Assembly: GCA_913055675.1 (NCBI GenBank)
Contig: CAJXKY010000011.1
Location: 1-59,502, forward strand
Direction of reading: 5' to 3'
DNA length: 59,502 nt
Origin: an uncultured Halanaerobiales bacterium
GTDB taxonomy: Bacteria; Bacillota; Halanaerobiia; Halanaerobiales; M55B127
Shown here: piece after piece, positions 35,404-43,366 of the stretch
How positions within the stretch are numbered: the stretch's first letter is position 1
Layout: every line of letters starts with the position of its first letter
Notes under the pieces: model-generated
Seen by the model: only the letters and a program-made list of their open reading frames with translations
Told to the model about the DNA's origin: nothing
Database searches by the model: none
Position numbers and translations under genes: made by a program

Positions 35404-36412
35404 TAAAATAAAAAATAAAATTGAACACGGGAGAATCATACATTCTGATTCATTTAATCCCTGGTATAATTTAGCCCTAGAGGAATATTTATTAGATAAT
35501 ACTAGAAAAAACGAAGTAATCTTATATCTATGGCAAAATGATAAAACGGTTGTTATTGGGCGGAATCAAAATGCCTGGAAAGAATGTGACTGTAAAACTC
35601 TAGAAGAGAATGGTGGTAAATTAGCCCGTAGACTTTCTGGAGGAGGAGCAGTATATCATGACCTTGGGAATTTAAACTTTACTTTCATAATGGATAAAAA
35701 CTTGTATGATATTCATACTCAACTAGAGGTAATTTTAAAAGCTGTTAGGAATAGCAATATCGAAGCTGAATTTTCGGGTCGAAATGATTTAGTGGCTTCA
35801 GGACGTAAATTTTCAGGTAATGCTTTCTATTACAGCACAAAAGCATCCTATCATCATGGAACAATCTTGATAGATACTGATTTTAAACATATGCTGCAAT
35901 ATTTACAACCTTCTAAAGAAAAAATAGAGTCCAAAGGGATAGAATCAATTAAATCAAGAGTTGTTAATTTAAAAGAACTTAATTCTAATGTGTCTATTGA
36001 ACAGATGAAAGAAGAATTAGAAAAACAGTTTAAAGAATTATATGAAGTAAAGCCTGAGAAGGATATTATTTCACCTAACCAAATATCTCAGGTTGGTGAA
36101 TTAAAGGATAAATATTCATCATGGGGATGGCGTTATGGACAGGCACCTGATTTTGATATCACTTATGACACCCGTTTTGATTGGGGAGATATTGAATTAG
36201 GTTTAAGCTTAAGTAAAGGTGTAATCAATAATGCAAAGATTTATTCTGATGCTATGAACGCAGATTTAATCGAAGATATAGCAACTACTTTAAAAGGATC
36301 TCAATTTAAAATTGAGTCTATAGTTGAAGCAATAAAAAAAGTAGAGCATGATAAAAAAGATGAAAATTTAATTGAAGATTTAATAGATTGGTTAAAAGAA
36401 AAACGAATATAA
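35387..36412 (+). CDS. lplA: Lipoate-protein ligase A
   Basis: A 341-residue ligase that activates free lipoate with ATP and attaches it to lysines of lipoyl domains. It shows NPWYNLALEEYLL, the substrate loop RRLSGGGAVYHDLGN, the catalytic lysine region GRKFSGNAFYY and a C-terminal accessory domain (SSWGWRYGQAPDFD). The ATG follows GGGAGG by about 10 bases, inside the end of lpdA, so lipoate attachment and lipoyl recycling are co-expressed. Because it scavenges free lipoate, the ABC transporter just upstream may be a supplier. Confidence 0.93.
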   Translation: MSELINKIKNKIEHGRIIHSDSFNPWYNLALEEYLLDNTRKNEVILYLWQNDKTVVIGRNQNAWKECDCKTLEENGGKLARRLSGGGAVYHDLGNLNFTFIMDKNLYDIHTQLEVILKAVRNSNIEAEFSGRNDLVASGRKFSGNAFYYSTKASYHHGTILIDTDFKHMLQYLQPSKEKIESKGIESIKSRVVNLKELNSNVSIEQMKEELEKQFKELYEVKPEKDIISPNQISQVGELKDKYSSWGWRYGQAPDFDITYDTRFDWGDIELGLSLSKGVINNAKIYSDAMNADLIEDIATTLKGSQFKIESIVEAIKKVEHDKKDENLIEDLIDWLKEKRI

Positions 36413-36435
36413 GAAAAATTAGATTAAAGATAAAA

Positions 36436-36460
36436 AAGGCCTCCTAGACCAGGAGGCCTT
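36436..36460. terminator. Bidirectional terminator between lplA and the zinc-ribbon gene
   Basis: A 10-bp stem (AAGGCCTCCT / AGGAGGCCTT) with loop AGACC. The minus-strand side continues as TTTTTT, so it is strongest for the minus-strand zinc-ribbon gene; the plus-strand side is T-poor at first. Confidence 0.8.
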
Positions 36461-36471
36461 AATAAATAATT

Positions 36472-36690
36472 TTACTGGAATCTATACATTTCTGTTTCAC
36501 AGGAAGGACAGACTGCTCTTACATATCGCTCTTTATCCCCTTTTTTTGCACTTTCGGAGATTTCTTTTTCTTTTTTACTATAATTGTTGACACAGTCATG
36601 ACAATAGATATCGCCACATTCATCACACTTATAGAATTCTTCACCTTTATGATAGGTAGCTCCACAAGCTTTACATTTTTTATCTGCCAC
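36472..36690 (-). CDS. Small zinc-ribbon protein, 72 aa
   Basis: A short protein with CKACG, CDECG, CHDC and CPSC elements. These four CxxC knuckles form two likely zinc sites, the middle part resembling a RING/treble-clef pattern, with a charged helix between (KKEKEISESAKKGDKE). The start is GTG, about 6 bases after GGAGGA. It is a single gene with its own terminator. A role in nucleic-acid or protein binding is plausible but not shown; I do not recognise a named family. Confidence 0.75.
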   Translation of the reverse strand: MADKKCKACGATYHKGEEFYKCDECGDIYCHDCVNNYSKKEKEISESAKKGDKERYVRAVCPSCETEMYRFQ

Positions 36691-36891
36691 AGTAATTCCT
36701 CCTTTTTTGGTTTAACATTTTTTATTAAACACTTTATATTATACATTATATATTATAAAATATAATTAAAGTAGTAACTAAGCAACATAGTTTACCTTCC
36801 GCCAAATTAAACAAAACTAATTAGCAGGATTTAAACTTTGAATAGGGAAATGTATATATAATAAATATATCAAAATATTGAGGATGATTCA

Positions 36892-38046
36892 ATGAATAAA
36901 ATGAAAATAATGACTATTTTTGGTACTAGACCTGAAGCAATAAAGATGGCTCCTTTAGTTAAAAAATTAAATCATCATAATCAGATTGATTGCATAGTTG
37001 CAGTAACTGCTCAACATCGTGAGATGTTAGATCAGGTTTTGGATTTATTTCAAATAGAGGCTGATTATGATCTTGATATTATGTCTGACCAACAGACTCT
37101 TGTTGATATAACTGTAAAAGTTTTAAAAGAGCTAGATCAAGTATTGAAAAAAGAAGAACCCGATTTGATATTAGTTCACGGTGATACGACCACTACTTTT
37201 ATTGGAGCATTGTCTTCTTTCTATAATCAAATTGATATTGGACATGTGGAAGCTGGTCTCAGAACTAATGATAAATATTCGCCTTATCCAGAAGAAATGA
37301 ATAGACATCTCACAGGTGTATTAACAGATCTTAATTTTGCCCCCACTATTAATAACAAAAAGAATCTATTAAAAGAAAATGTTGATAGCGAGAAAATATT
37401 TGTAACAGGAAATACGGTAATTGATGCTATTAAAGAAATAGTGCAAGATGATTATCGATTTAAAAACCAAGTTTTGAAAAATATAAATTTCTCAGAAAAA
37501 AAGATTATATTATTGACTGCTCATAGAAGAGAGAACATAGGAAAAGGGCTCTCTAGTATTTTTAAAGCCATAAATAGACTCACCCAACAAAATCCTGATA
37601 CTGAGGTAGTGTTCCCAGTTCATTTGAATCCTGCGGTAAGAAAAACCGCACAAAAATATCTAGGAAAAAACAAAAAGGTTCATTTAATAGAACCACTTGG
37701 TTATCAAGAGTTTGCTAATTTAATGAGCCGTTCTTACTTCATTATGACAGATTCAGGTGGTATACAGGAAGAAGCTCCTGGTTTAGGGAAACCAGTATTA
37801 GTTTTAAGGGATACTACTGAGAGACAAGAAGCAATTAAGGCTGGTACTGTAAAAAAAGTAGGGGTAGAACAAGAAGTTATCTTTAAAGCGGCTAATAAAT
37901 TGATTAATAATCAAAAAGAATATGAAATAATGTCTAAAGCAACTAATCCTTATGGTGATGGTAAAGCAGTTAATAGAATTATTGATTATATATTATATAA
38001 TTATAATATAAAAAAGAACAAACCAGAACCTTATGGGGTGGTGTAA
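36892..38046 (+). CDS. wecB: UDP-N-acetylglucosamine 2-epimerase (non-hydrolysing)
   Basis: A 384-residue enzyme that interconverts UDP-GlcNAc and UDP-ManNAc for cell-surface polymers. Seen: FGTRPEAIKMAPLV at the N-terminus, TAQHREMLDQ, HGDTTTTF, HVEAGLRT, TAHRREN and DSGGIQEEAPGLGKPVLVLRDTTERQEA, all typical of WecB/MnaA. GAGGATGATTC precedes the ATG. The next gene (Pcm) begins directly after its stop codon. No polysaccharide cluster surrounds it, so the product may feed a general pool. Confidence 0.93.
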   Translation: MNKMKIMTIFGTRPEAIKMAPLVKKLNHHNQIDCIVAVTAQHREMLDQVLDLFQIEADYDLDIMSDQQTLVDITVKVLKELDQVLKKEEPDLILVHGDTTTTFIGALSSFYNQIDIGHVEAGLRTNDKYSPYPEEMNRHLTGVLTDLNFAPTINNKKNLLKENVDSEKIFVTGNTVIDAIKEIVQDDYRFKNQVLKNINFSEKKIILLTAHRRENIGKGLSSIFKAINRLTQQNPDTEVVFPVHLNPAVRKTAQKYLGKNKKVHLIEPLGYQEFANLMSRSYFIMTDSGGIQEEAPGLGKPVLVLRDTTERQEAIKAGTVKKVGVEQEVIFKAANKLINNQKEYEIMSKATNPYGDGKAVNRIIDYILYNYNIKKNKPEPYGVV

Positions 38047-38697
38047 GTGGGAAAGAATAATTTCTCAAAAAAAAGGGAACAAATGGTTAAAAAGCAACTT
38101 ATTAGAAGAGGGATTGAAGATAAAAAAGTATTAGATGCTTTTCTAGTTGTACCAAGAGATAAATTCGTCCCAGAAGATGTTAAGGAGTATTCTTACCATG
38201 ATGGTCCTTTGCCCATTGGGAATGATCAAACTATAAGTCAACCCTATATAGTTGCTAAAATGGTAGAAGCCTTGGAATTAAAAAGTGAAGATATTGTACT
38301 TGAAATTGGTACTGGTTCTGGCTATGAAGCGGCAATTCTTTCCAGGGTAGCAAAAGAAGTATATTCTGTGGAAAGGGTCCAAAGTTTAGCTGATAAAGCA
38401 AGAAATATTTTAGATGTGTTGGGTTACGAAAATATCAATATAAGAGTTGGTGATGGTACTTTTGGTTGGCCGGAAGGTAATAAGACATTTGATGGAATAA
38501 TAGTTAGTGCCGGTGCGCCTTCTGTACCAGAGAGTTATAAAAGGCAACTAAAAAAAAGAGGTTATTTAGTAATTCCAGTTGGAAGTAGAGCATTACAAAA
38601 TTTATATAAAATTAGAAAAAATTCAGATAATAATTTATCGAAACAAAGTTTAGGACATGTAAGGTTTGTACCTTTAATAGGTGAACAAGGATGGTAA
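38047..38697 (+). CDS. pcm: Protein-L-isoaspartate O-methyltransferase
   Basis: A 216-residue SAM-dependent repair enzyme that methylates isoaspartyl residues in aged proteins. It contains VPRDKFVPE, the LPIGNDQTISQPYIVA motif, and motif I LEIGTGSGYEAAILS, followed by YSVERV. The GTG start lies directly after the wecB stop, with GGGGTGG as ribosome site. Its 3' end is close to or overlaps the next gene depending on that gene's start. Confidence 0.93.
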   Translation: MGKNNFSKKREQMVKKQLIRRGIEDKKVLDAFLVVPRDKFVPEDVKEYSYHDGPLPIGNDQTISQPYIVAKMVEALELKSEDIVLEIGTGSGYEAAILSRVAKEVYSVERVQSLADKARNILDVLGYENINIRVGDGTFGWPEGNKTFDGIIVSAGAPSVPESYKRQLKKRGYLVIPVGSRALQNLYKIRKNSDNNLSKQSLGHVRFVPLIGEQGW

Positions 38698-38711
38698 AGG
38701 AGGAAATAGAT

Positions 38712-39377
38712 TTGTCAGATAATATTAAAGCTAAAGTGTTAAACGATTCTGTAATAGTTTGTGGTCATCCCAGAAGTGGTACTTCAATCACCTGTCAACT
38801 TGTAGAAAGTGCTGATGTCCATTTCCCTTCTGATTATGAGGGAGATGAATATAATGAGGCAGGTTATTATGAACTAGAAATAAGTAAAGACCTTTCCAAG
38901 AAATTAATAAAAAAAGCAATGACAATAAAAAATACTATAAAAATGAACCAGGTAATAGAAAAATTAAATGCTCAGGAGGGCACTTCTGGACTTAAATTGG
39001 TAAGAATCCCTGCTTTGTTCTTTTATCGACATGTAGCTACAAATTTAAAAACAGTTTTCATTTTCAGAAATCCAGCTGATGTAAAAGCCAGTTTATTACG
39101 AAGAGGGATTTCTAGTTTTGAACCAGATTGGTTTACTAATAATAATGCCTTAATTGCTGCCCATGAAAATGTAGAGGATAGTATATTATTAAGTTATGAA
39201 ACCCTTTTATCTAACAAATCCAAAGTTGAAAAACTCTTTAAGACTATAGATTTAGATATTGATGTTTCTTTAATAAAAACCGACCAACGTTCTCAAAAGC
39301 ACAGTAATATCGTCTTGGAGGAAAAAGAAATAAAGTTGTATGAAAAATTAAAGGAATTAGAATCCAAAAATCTTTAA
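38712..39377 (+). CDS. Sulfotransferase-like P-loop protein
   Basis: About 221 residues with a PAPS-binding layout: VIVCGHPRSGTSITCQLVE matches the 5'-phosphosulfate loop, and TVFIFRNPADVKASLLRRG matches the 3'-phosphate segment of sulfotransferases. The acceptor is unknown. I place the start at the TTG at 38712, which has AAAGGAGGAAA 8 bases before it; an ATG at 38691 lies within the end of pcm and upstream of that ribosome site. A related kinase-like function is less likely but cannot be excluded. It is part of the wecB-pcm run. Confidence 0.7.
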   Translation: MSDNIKAKVLNDSVIVCGHPRSGTSITCQLVESADVHFPSDYEGDEYNEAGYYELEISKDLSKKLIKKAMTIKNTIKMNQVIEKLNAQEGTSGLKLVRIPALFFYRHVATNLKTVFIFRNPADVKASLLRRGISSFEPDWFTNNNALIAAHENVEDSILLSYETLLSNKSKVEKLFKTIDLDIDVSLIKTDQRSQKHSNIVLEEKEIKLYEKLKELESKNL

Positions 39378-39391
39378 AAGGGGCTGATAAA

Positions 39392-39880
39392 ATGGATATT
39401 TATCAATTTGCTATTAATTTTGAAAGGGAAAACCGTGAGTATTATGAGGATTGTGCTGAAAATGCTGATGATGAAAGCATAAAAAGAGTATTTTTAGAAC
39501 TTTCTTCTGAAGAAGCTAAACATGAAAGAATAGTCAAGCAGTTACGAGATGATAAGGATGTAGAAAATTTAGAATTTGATATTATCCCTAAAGTAAATGA
39601 AGTATTTTCTGAGATTAAAGAAGATATGACCACTAATGATGCTATGCCTAAAGGACAAGTAGATATTTACAAAAAAGCCTTAAATATGGAAGAAGACAGC
39701 AAAAATTTCTATTCTGAAAAAGCAGAAGAAGTTGAAAATGATAAAGTCAAGGAAGTTTTACAACGACTATCTGAAGAAGAGAAAAAACACGAAAATATTA
39801 TTAGAAGTTTAATAGAAATGGTAAATAGACCAAATACTTGGTTGGAAGACCCTGAATGGTATCATTTAGAAGACTATTAA
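39392..39880 (+). CDS. Rubrerythrin-like di-iron protein without rubredoxin domain
   Basis: A 162-residue four-helix ferritin-like protein with two repeats of the metal-binding pattern: FERENREYYEDC then SSEEAKHERI, and NMEEDSKNFYSEKAEE then SEEEKKHENI. These supply the Glu and His residues of a di-iron centre. There is no C-terminal rubredoxin CxxC pair. Such proteins reduce peroxide or protect anaerobes against oxygen. It sits 14 bases after the sulfotransferase-like gene and is followed by a terminator. Confidence 0.8.
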   Translation: MDIYQFAINFERENREYYEDCAENADDESIKRVFLELSSEEAKHERIVKQLRDDKDVENLEFDIIPKVNEVFSEIKEDMTTNDAMPKGQVDIYKKALNMEEDSKNFYSEKAEEVENDKVKEVLQRLSEEEKKHENIIRSLIEMVNRPNTWLEDPEWYHLEDY

Positions 39881-39892
39881 ATAATGTTAAAA

Positions 39893-39920
39893 AAGCAACT
39901 GTTTTTAACAGTTGCTTCTC
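39893..39920 (+). terminator. Terminator after the rubrerythrin-like gene
   Basis: AAGCAACTGTT (39893-39903) pairs with AACAGTTGCTT (39907-39917) around a 3-nt TTT loop; the tail reads CTCTACTTTT, moderately T-rich. Confidence 0.75.
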
Positions 39921-39966
39921 TACTTTTATGTAAAAGTTAAACTGGTAAAGAGGAGGGAGTTAATAG

Positions 39967-41658
39967 ATGGATTTTAATATTCTTATTGGTGGAGAAGCCG
40001 GCCAAGGATTAAAAACTATTGATGATATATTAGGTAAAATCCTCTTTAGAGAAGGATTTAATATTTTTTCTTCTAAAGACTTTATGTCAAGAATTAGAGG
40101 CGGCCATAATTTTATGCAGTTAAGAATTAGTGATCAAAAATTATATGGCCCAGAAAATGATATTGATTTACTTATTGCTTTAAATAGTGAAACGGTTGAA
40201 ATTCATAGAGAGCAGTTAAAAGAAGATGGTATTGTATTAATAGAAGGTGAAAGTGAAGTAATTGATGGTCGTACTATCTTAGTACCTGCTTCTGTTATAG
40301 CTAATGATATTAACCCAAAAGCGGTTAATACTGTTTTTGTGGGTGCAATTTTGAAAGCAATGAATTTAAATTTAGAGATTGCTAAAAAAGTTCTAGCGGA
40401 TAATTTTGAAGAAGAGTTATTAGATGATAATATCAAATTATTAGAAAGAGGGTATAATTCTGTTGAGCCCATTTATGATAATTTAGAAGCAAATATAACT
40501 AAGGCAAATGATGAGATTTTTATAGATGGTAATTCTGCCTTAGGTTTTGGAGCTTTAAGTGGTGGTTTAAGATTTTATTCAGCCTATCCAATGTCTCCTT
40601 CCACAGGAATAATGAAATTTCTTGCTGGACAACAAAAAGATTATGATTTGGTTGTTGAACAGGCCGAAGATGAATTGGCGGCCCTTAATATGGCCCTTGG
40701 TGGTTCTTATAGTGGTATAAGATCTATGTCCGGCACTTCAGGTGGTGGATTAGCATTAATGAATGAAACCATTGGTTTGGCTGGTATAACTGAAACTCCA
40801 GTTGTTGTTGCTGATGTTCAGAGACCTGGACCTGCAACTGGTTTGCCAACAAGAACGGGACAGGGGGATTTACTTTTTGCAATAAATTCTGCTCAAGATG
40901 ATTTTCCCTTAATGGTAATTGCTCCTCGTGATCAAGAAGACCTATTTTATACTGGCTTTAGAGCATTAAATCTTGCTGATAAGTATCAAATTCCTGTTAT
41001 AATTTTAAGTGACCAATTCAACGCTGATTCCAGTAAAAACATTAAGGAATTTGATTTTGATTCTCTTACAATTGAAAGAAATATAATTTCTAGTGATGAT
41101 GAAAATGCTGAGAACTATAAGAGATACAAATTTACAGAAGATGGTATTTCACCACGAGCTTATCCAGGACAGTTTAAAGGGGAAACAGTTTTAGTTGATA
41201 GTGACGAGCATGATGAAAAAGGTCATATTGTTGAAGATGCCGAAACAAGAATAAAAATGGTGGATAAAAGAGCTTGCAAAATTGATAAATTAATTGAAGA
41301 GGACCTACAAAAACCAAATTATTATGGAGAAGAAGATATAAATTATTTACTATTGACTTGGGGTTCTTCTTATGGGCCTGCTAGAGAAGCGTATCAACTT
41401 TTAAAAGAAGAAGATATCAAAGTTGGTTTGTTAAGTTTTAATGATGTATGGCCTTTGCCTAAGGATAAATTAAAAGAATTAGCTGAAGATGCTGAATTGG
41501 TAACTGTCGAACTTAATTCCACAGCCCAGTTCAAATCATTAATAGCGTCTGAGACTTTAATCGATGTAGAAAACAGTATATTAAAGTACGATGGAAGGCC
41601 ATTTACAGGCAAAGAAATTTATCAAAGATTTTTAGATGAGGTGATTGATAATGGCTAA
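39967..41658 (+). CDS. korA: 2-oxoacid:acceptor oxidoreductase, fused gamma-alpha subunit
   Basis: A 563-residue subunit. The N-terminal 180 residues are the gamma domain (GGEAGQGLKTIDDILG, SRIRGGHNFMQLRIS). The rest is the alpha domain (YPMSPSTGIMKFLA, EDELAALNMALGGSYSG, SGTSGGGLALMNE). With the beta subunit downstream it oxidises a 2-oxoacid using CoA, passing electrons to ferredoxin. The fused form is typical of the 2-oxoglutarate/2-ketoacid (KorAB) group, but the substrate is not certain. AGAGGAGGGAG precedes the ATG. It overlaps korB by 8 bases. Confidence 0.9.
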   Translation: MDFNILIGGEAGQGLKTIDDILGKILFREGFNIFSSKDFMSRIRGGHNFMQLRISDQKLYGPENDIDLLIALNSETVEIHREQLKEDGIVLIEGESEVIDGRTILVPASVIANDINPKAVNTVFVGAILKAMNLNLEIAKKVLADNFEEELLDDNIKLLERGYNSVEPIYDNLEANITKANDEIFIDGNSALGFGALSGGLRFYSAYPMSPSTGIMKFLAGQQKDYDLVVEQAEDELAALNMALGGSYSGIRSMSGTSGGGLALMNETIGLAGITETPVVVADVQRPGPATGLPTRTGQGDLLFAINSAQDDFPLMVIAPRDQEDLFYTGFRALNLADKYQIPVIILSDQFNADSSKNIKEFDFDSLTIERNIISSDDENAENYKRYKFTEDGISPRAYPGQFKGETVLVDSDEHDEKGHIVEDAETRIKMVDKRACKIDKLIEEDLQKPNYYGEEDINYLLLTWGSSYGPAREAYQLLKEEDIKVGLLSFNDVWPLPKDKLKELAEDAELVTVELNSTAQFKSLIASETLIDVENSILKYDGRPFTGKEIYQRFLDEVIDNG

Positions 41659-42505
41659 TAAAAAAGAAATCACTATTACTGATGAAACTGCTTGGTGTCC
41701 AGGCTGTGGTAACTTTCCTCTCAGAAAGGCTTTATTAGCGGCTTTAAGAGATATGAATTTGGACTCTGATCAGGTAGCTATGTTTACCGGTATCGGCCAA
41801 GCAGCAAAGATGCCTCATTATATAAACGTGAACGGTTTTAATGGTTTGCACGGTCGATCCTTTCCTCCTGCTATAGGAACCCGGGTAGGAAATCATAATC
41901 TTAAAGTTATTGTTGAATCAGGAGATGGTTGTAGTTATGGTGAAGGTGGAAACCATATCCTTCACAATATAAGGAGAAATCCTGATGTAACACATCTTGT
42001 TCACAATAATCAAATCTATGGCTTGACTAAGGGGCAGGCTTCTCCTACTTCAGAAGAATATATAAGAACCGGGATTCAAATTGAAGGAACAACAGCAAAG
42101 CCATTTCACCCAGCTCGATTTGCAGTAGGTATGGGAGCTAGTTTTGTAGCTAGAACTTTTGTTGGAGATCAGGATCATTTAAAGAAAATGGTTAAAGCAG
42201 CTATGGAGCATAGAGGTTATGCATTAGTAGATATTTTACAGCCCTGTGTTTCCTTTAATAAGATTAATACCTATCAGTGGTATTCTGAAAGAGTCTATAA
42301 ACTGGATGATAGCTACGATCCTAGCAATATAGATAATGCGTTCGAAAAGGCAAGAGAATGGGGAGATAACATTCCTATTGGTATAATTTTTCAGAATGAG
42401 GAGAAAATATTCAGGGATAGATTATTATTAGAGGATGATGAACCCCTCGTAGAAAAAGATTTTAACCCAAAAGATGCTAAATCAATAATGAAAGATTTTA
42501 AATAA
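41651..42505 (+). CDS. korB: 2-oxoacid:acceptor oxidoreductase beta subunit (TPP-binding)
   Basis: A 284-residue subunit carrying thiamine diphosphate and a [4Fe-4S] cluster: WCPGCGNFPL (Cys pair), a GDGCSYGEGGNHILHNIRRN metal/TPP motif and NNQIYGLTKGQASPTS, with a further Cys in ILQPCVSFN. The ATG at 41651 lies 7 bases after GAGGTG. Redox partners are probably cytosolic ferredoxins. A perfect palindrome follows the stop codon by 9 bases. Confidence 0.9.
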   Translation: MANKKEITITDETAWCPGCGNFPLRKALLAALRDMNLDSDQVAMFTGIGQAAKMPHYINVNGFNGLHGRSFPPAIGTRVGNHNLKVIVESGDGCSYGEGGNHILHNIRRNPDVTHLVHNNQIYGLTKGQASPTSEEYIRTGIQIEGTTAKPFHPARFAVGMGASFVARTFVGDQDHLKKMVKAAMEHRGYALVDILQPCVSFNKINTYQWYSERVYKLDDSYDPSNIDNAFEKAREWGDNIPIGIIFQNEEKIFRDRLLLEDDEPLVEKDFNPKDAKSIMKDFK

Positions 42506-42513
42506 ATCTAATA

Positions 42514-42540
42514 ATAGAGGAGGCAAATTGCCTCCTCTAT
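42514..42540. repeat. Perfect 27-nt palindrome between korB and the niaR-like gene
   Basis: ATAGAGGAGGCAA and its exact inverse complement flank a single central base. No T-run follows, so it is not a classic terminator. It may act as a transcript-end stabilising hairpin for korAB or as an operator; it contains GAGGAGG and CCTCCTC, which would also pair ribosome-site-like sequence. Confidence 0.7.
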
Positions 42541-42562
42541 TAATATAACAAGGTGGTTTTAT

Positions 42563-43087
42563 ATGGAAGCAAAAAAACGAAGAGAAAAGTTGAAGGGAGT
42601 ATTGGAAAGTGGGGTAAACCCTATAACCGGGTCTAAACTTGCAGGCTTTTTTGATGTAACCAGACAGGTGATAGTGCAAGATATAGCACTTTTAAGAGCT
42701 GAAGGTTATGAAATTTTGGCTACTTCACAAGGTTACATTTTAAAAGATAATATGGGGGGCAAAACTTATAGCAAAACTATTGCCTGTAAGCACAATAAAG
42801 ATGACGTAAAAGATGAGTTGATGACCATAGTAAAATATGGTGCTAAGATCAAAGATGTGAAAGTGGAACATCCTATATATGGAGAAATTTCTGGTATGTT
42901 AATGTTGCAAACAACTGAAGATGTCAATAAATTTTTGAAAAACACACAAAATAAAGAAACGTCTTTGTTAGCTTCTTTGACAGATGGAGTGCATCTTCAT
43001 ACAATTGAGGCTTTTAATGAAGAAGTTTTAGAAACTATCATAAAAGAACTAAAAGACAAAGGTTTTTTATTAGAAGAAGAGATCTAA
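42563..43087 (+). CDS. niaR: NiaR-type transcription regulator (HTH plus 3H domain)
   Basis: A 174-residue regulator. Residues 1-60 are a winged helix of the HTH_11 type (LAGFFDVTRQVIVQDIALLRAEGYEI). Residues 70-170 match the 3H domain, named for its three conserved histidine regions: IACKH, VEHPIYGEI and DGVHLHTIEA. In Bacillus (YrxA) and Thermotoga, NiaR represses NAD synthesis and niacin uptake genes with nicotinate as co-repressor. AAGGTGG precedes the ATG. A promoter with palindromic elements starts directly after the stop and faces a symporter pair, its likely target. Confidence 0.85.
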   Translation: MEAKKRREKLKGVLESGVNPITGSKLAGFFDVTRQVIVQDIALLRAEGYEILATSQGYILKDNMGGKTYSKTIACKHNKDDVKDELMTIVKYGAKIKDVKVEHPIYGEISGMLMLQTTEDVNKFLKNTQNKETSLLASLTDGVHLHTIEAFNEEVLETIIKELKDKGFLLEEEI

Positions 43088-43103
43088 ATTTTTTTACTTA
43101 AGG

Positions 43104-43144
43104 GTGTATATACACTTGACTAAACACTTGAGTATAAATATAAT
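43104..43144 (+). promoter_or_regulatory. Promoter with operator-like repeats upstream of symporter genes
   Basis: TTGACT (43116-43121) and TATAAT (43139-43144) are spaced by 17 bases. A perfect palindrome GTGTATATACAC (43104-43115) abuts the -35 box, and the decamer ACACTTGACT (43112-43121) recurs as ACACTTGAGT (43124-43133), 12 bases apart, covering the -35 and spacer. These are good candidates for a repressor site, presumably for the NiaR-like protein just upstream. The match to known NiaR sites was not tested. Confidence 0.65.
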
Positions 43145-43165
43145 GTTTGGAGAAAGGGGAATATC

Positions 43166-43363
43166 ATGAAAAAAGATGAACTAAAAAAGAAAAGGATTAT
43201 ATGGGTTATATGGTTGGTTATATTAATAATCTCTGCTTATTTTGTACCATTTGTTTTATTGAGAGGGATAAATCAAGTTGAAGCATCCTTCTTATATTGG
43301 ACTGTTTTTGCAGTTGCAGCAATATTGTCTACAATAAAAATTACAACTTATTGGAGTGATTAA
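43166..43363 (+). CDS. Small membrane protein, symporter partner, 65 aa
   Basis: A two-helix protein: IWVIWLVILIISAYFVPFVL and SFLYWTVFAVAAILSTIKI, with a lysine-rich N-terminus (MKKDELKKKR). Small proteins of this kind (YhdT/DUF997-like and similar) are often encoded ahead of sodium:solute symporters. The next gene begins 3 bases after its stop, supporting a joint complex. GAAAGGGG precedes the ATG. Confidence 0.7.
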   Translation: MKKDELKKKRIIWVIWLVILIISAYFVPFVLLRGINQVEASFLYWTVFAVAAILSTIKITTYWSD

Positions 43364-43366
43364 TTA

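Noticed and set aside
36519..36746. Second minus-strand frame overlapping the zinc-ribbon gene
   Set aside because: The overlapping frame lacks the four CxxC motifs and a ribosome site; the zinc-ribbon frame explains the region.
36838..36862. TTGAAT/TATAAT in front of wecB as a promoter
   Set aside because: The spacing is only 13 bases, outside the usual range.
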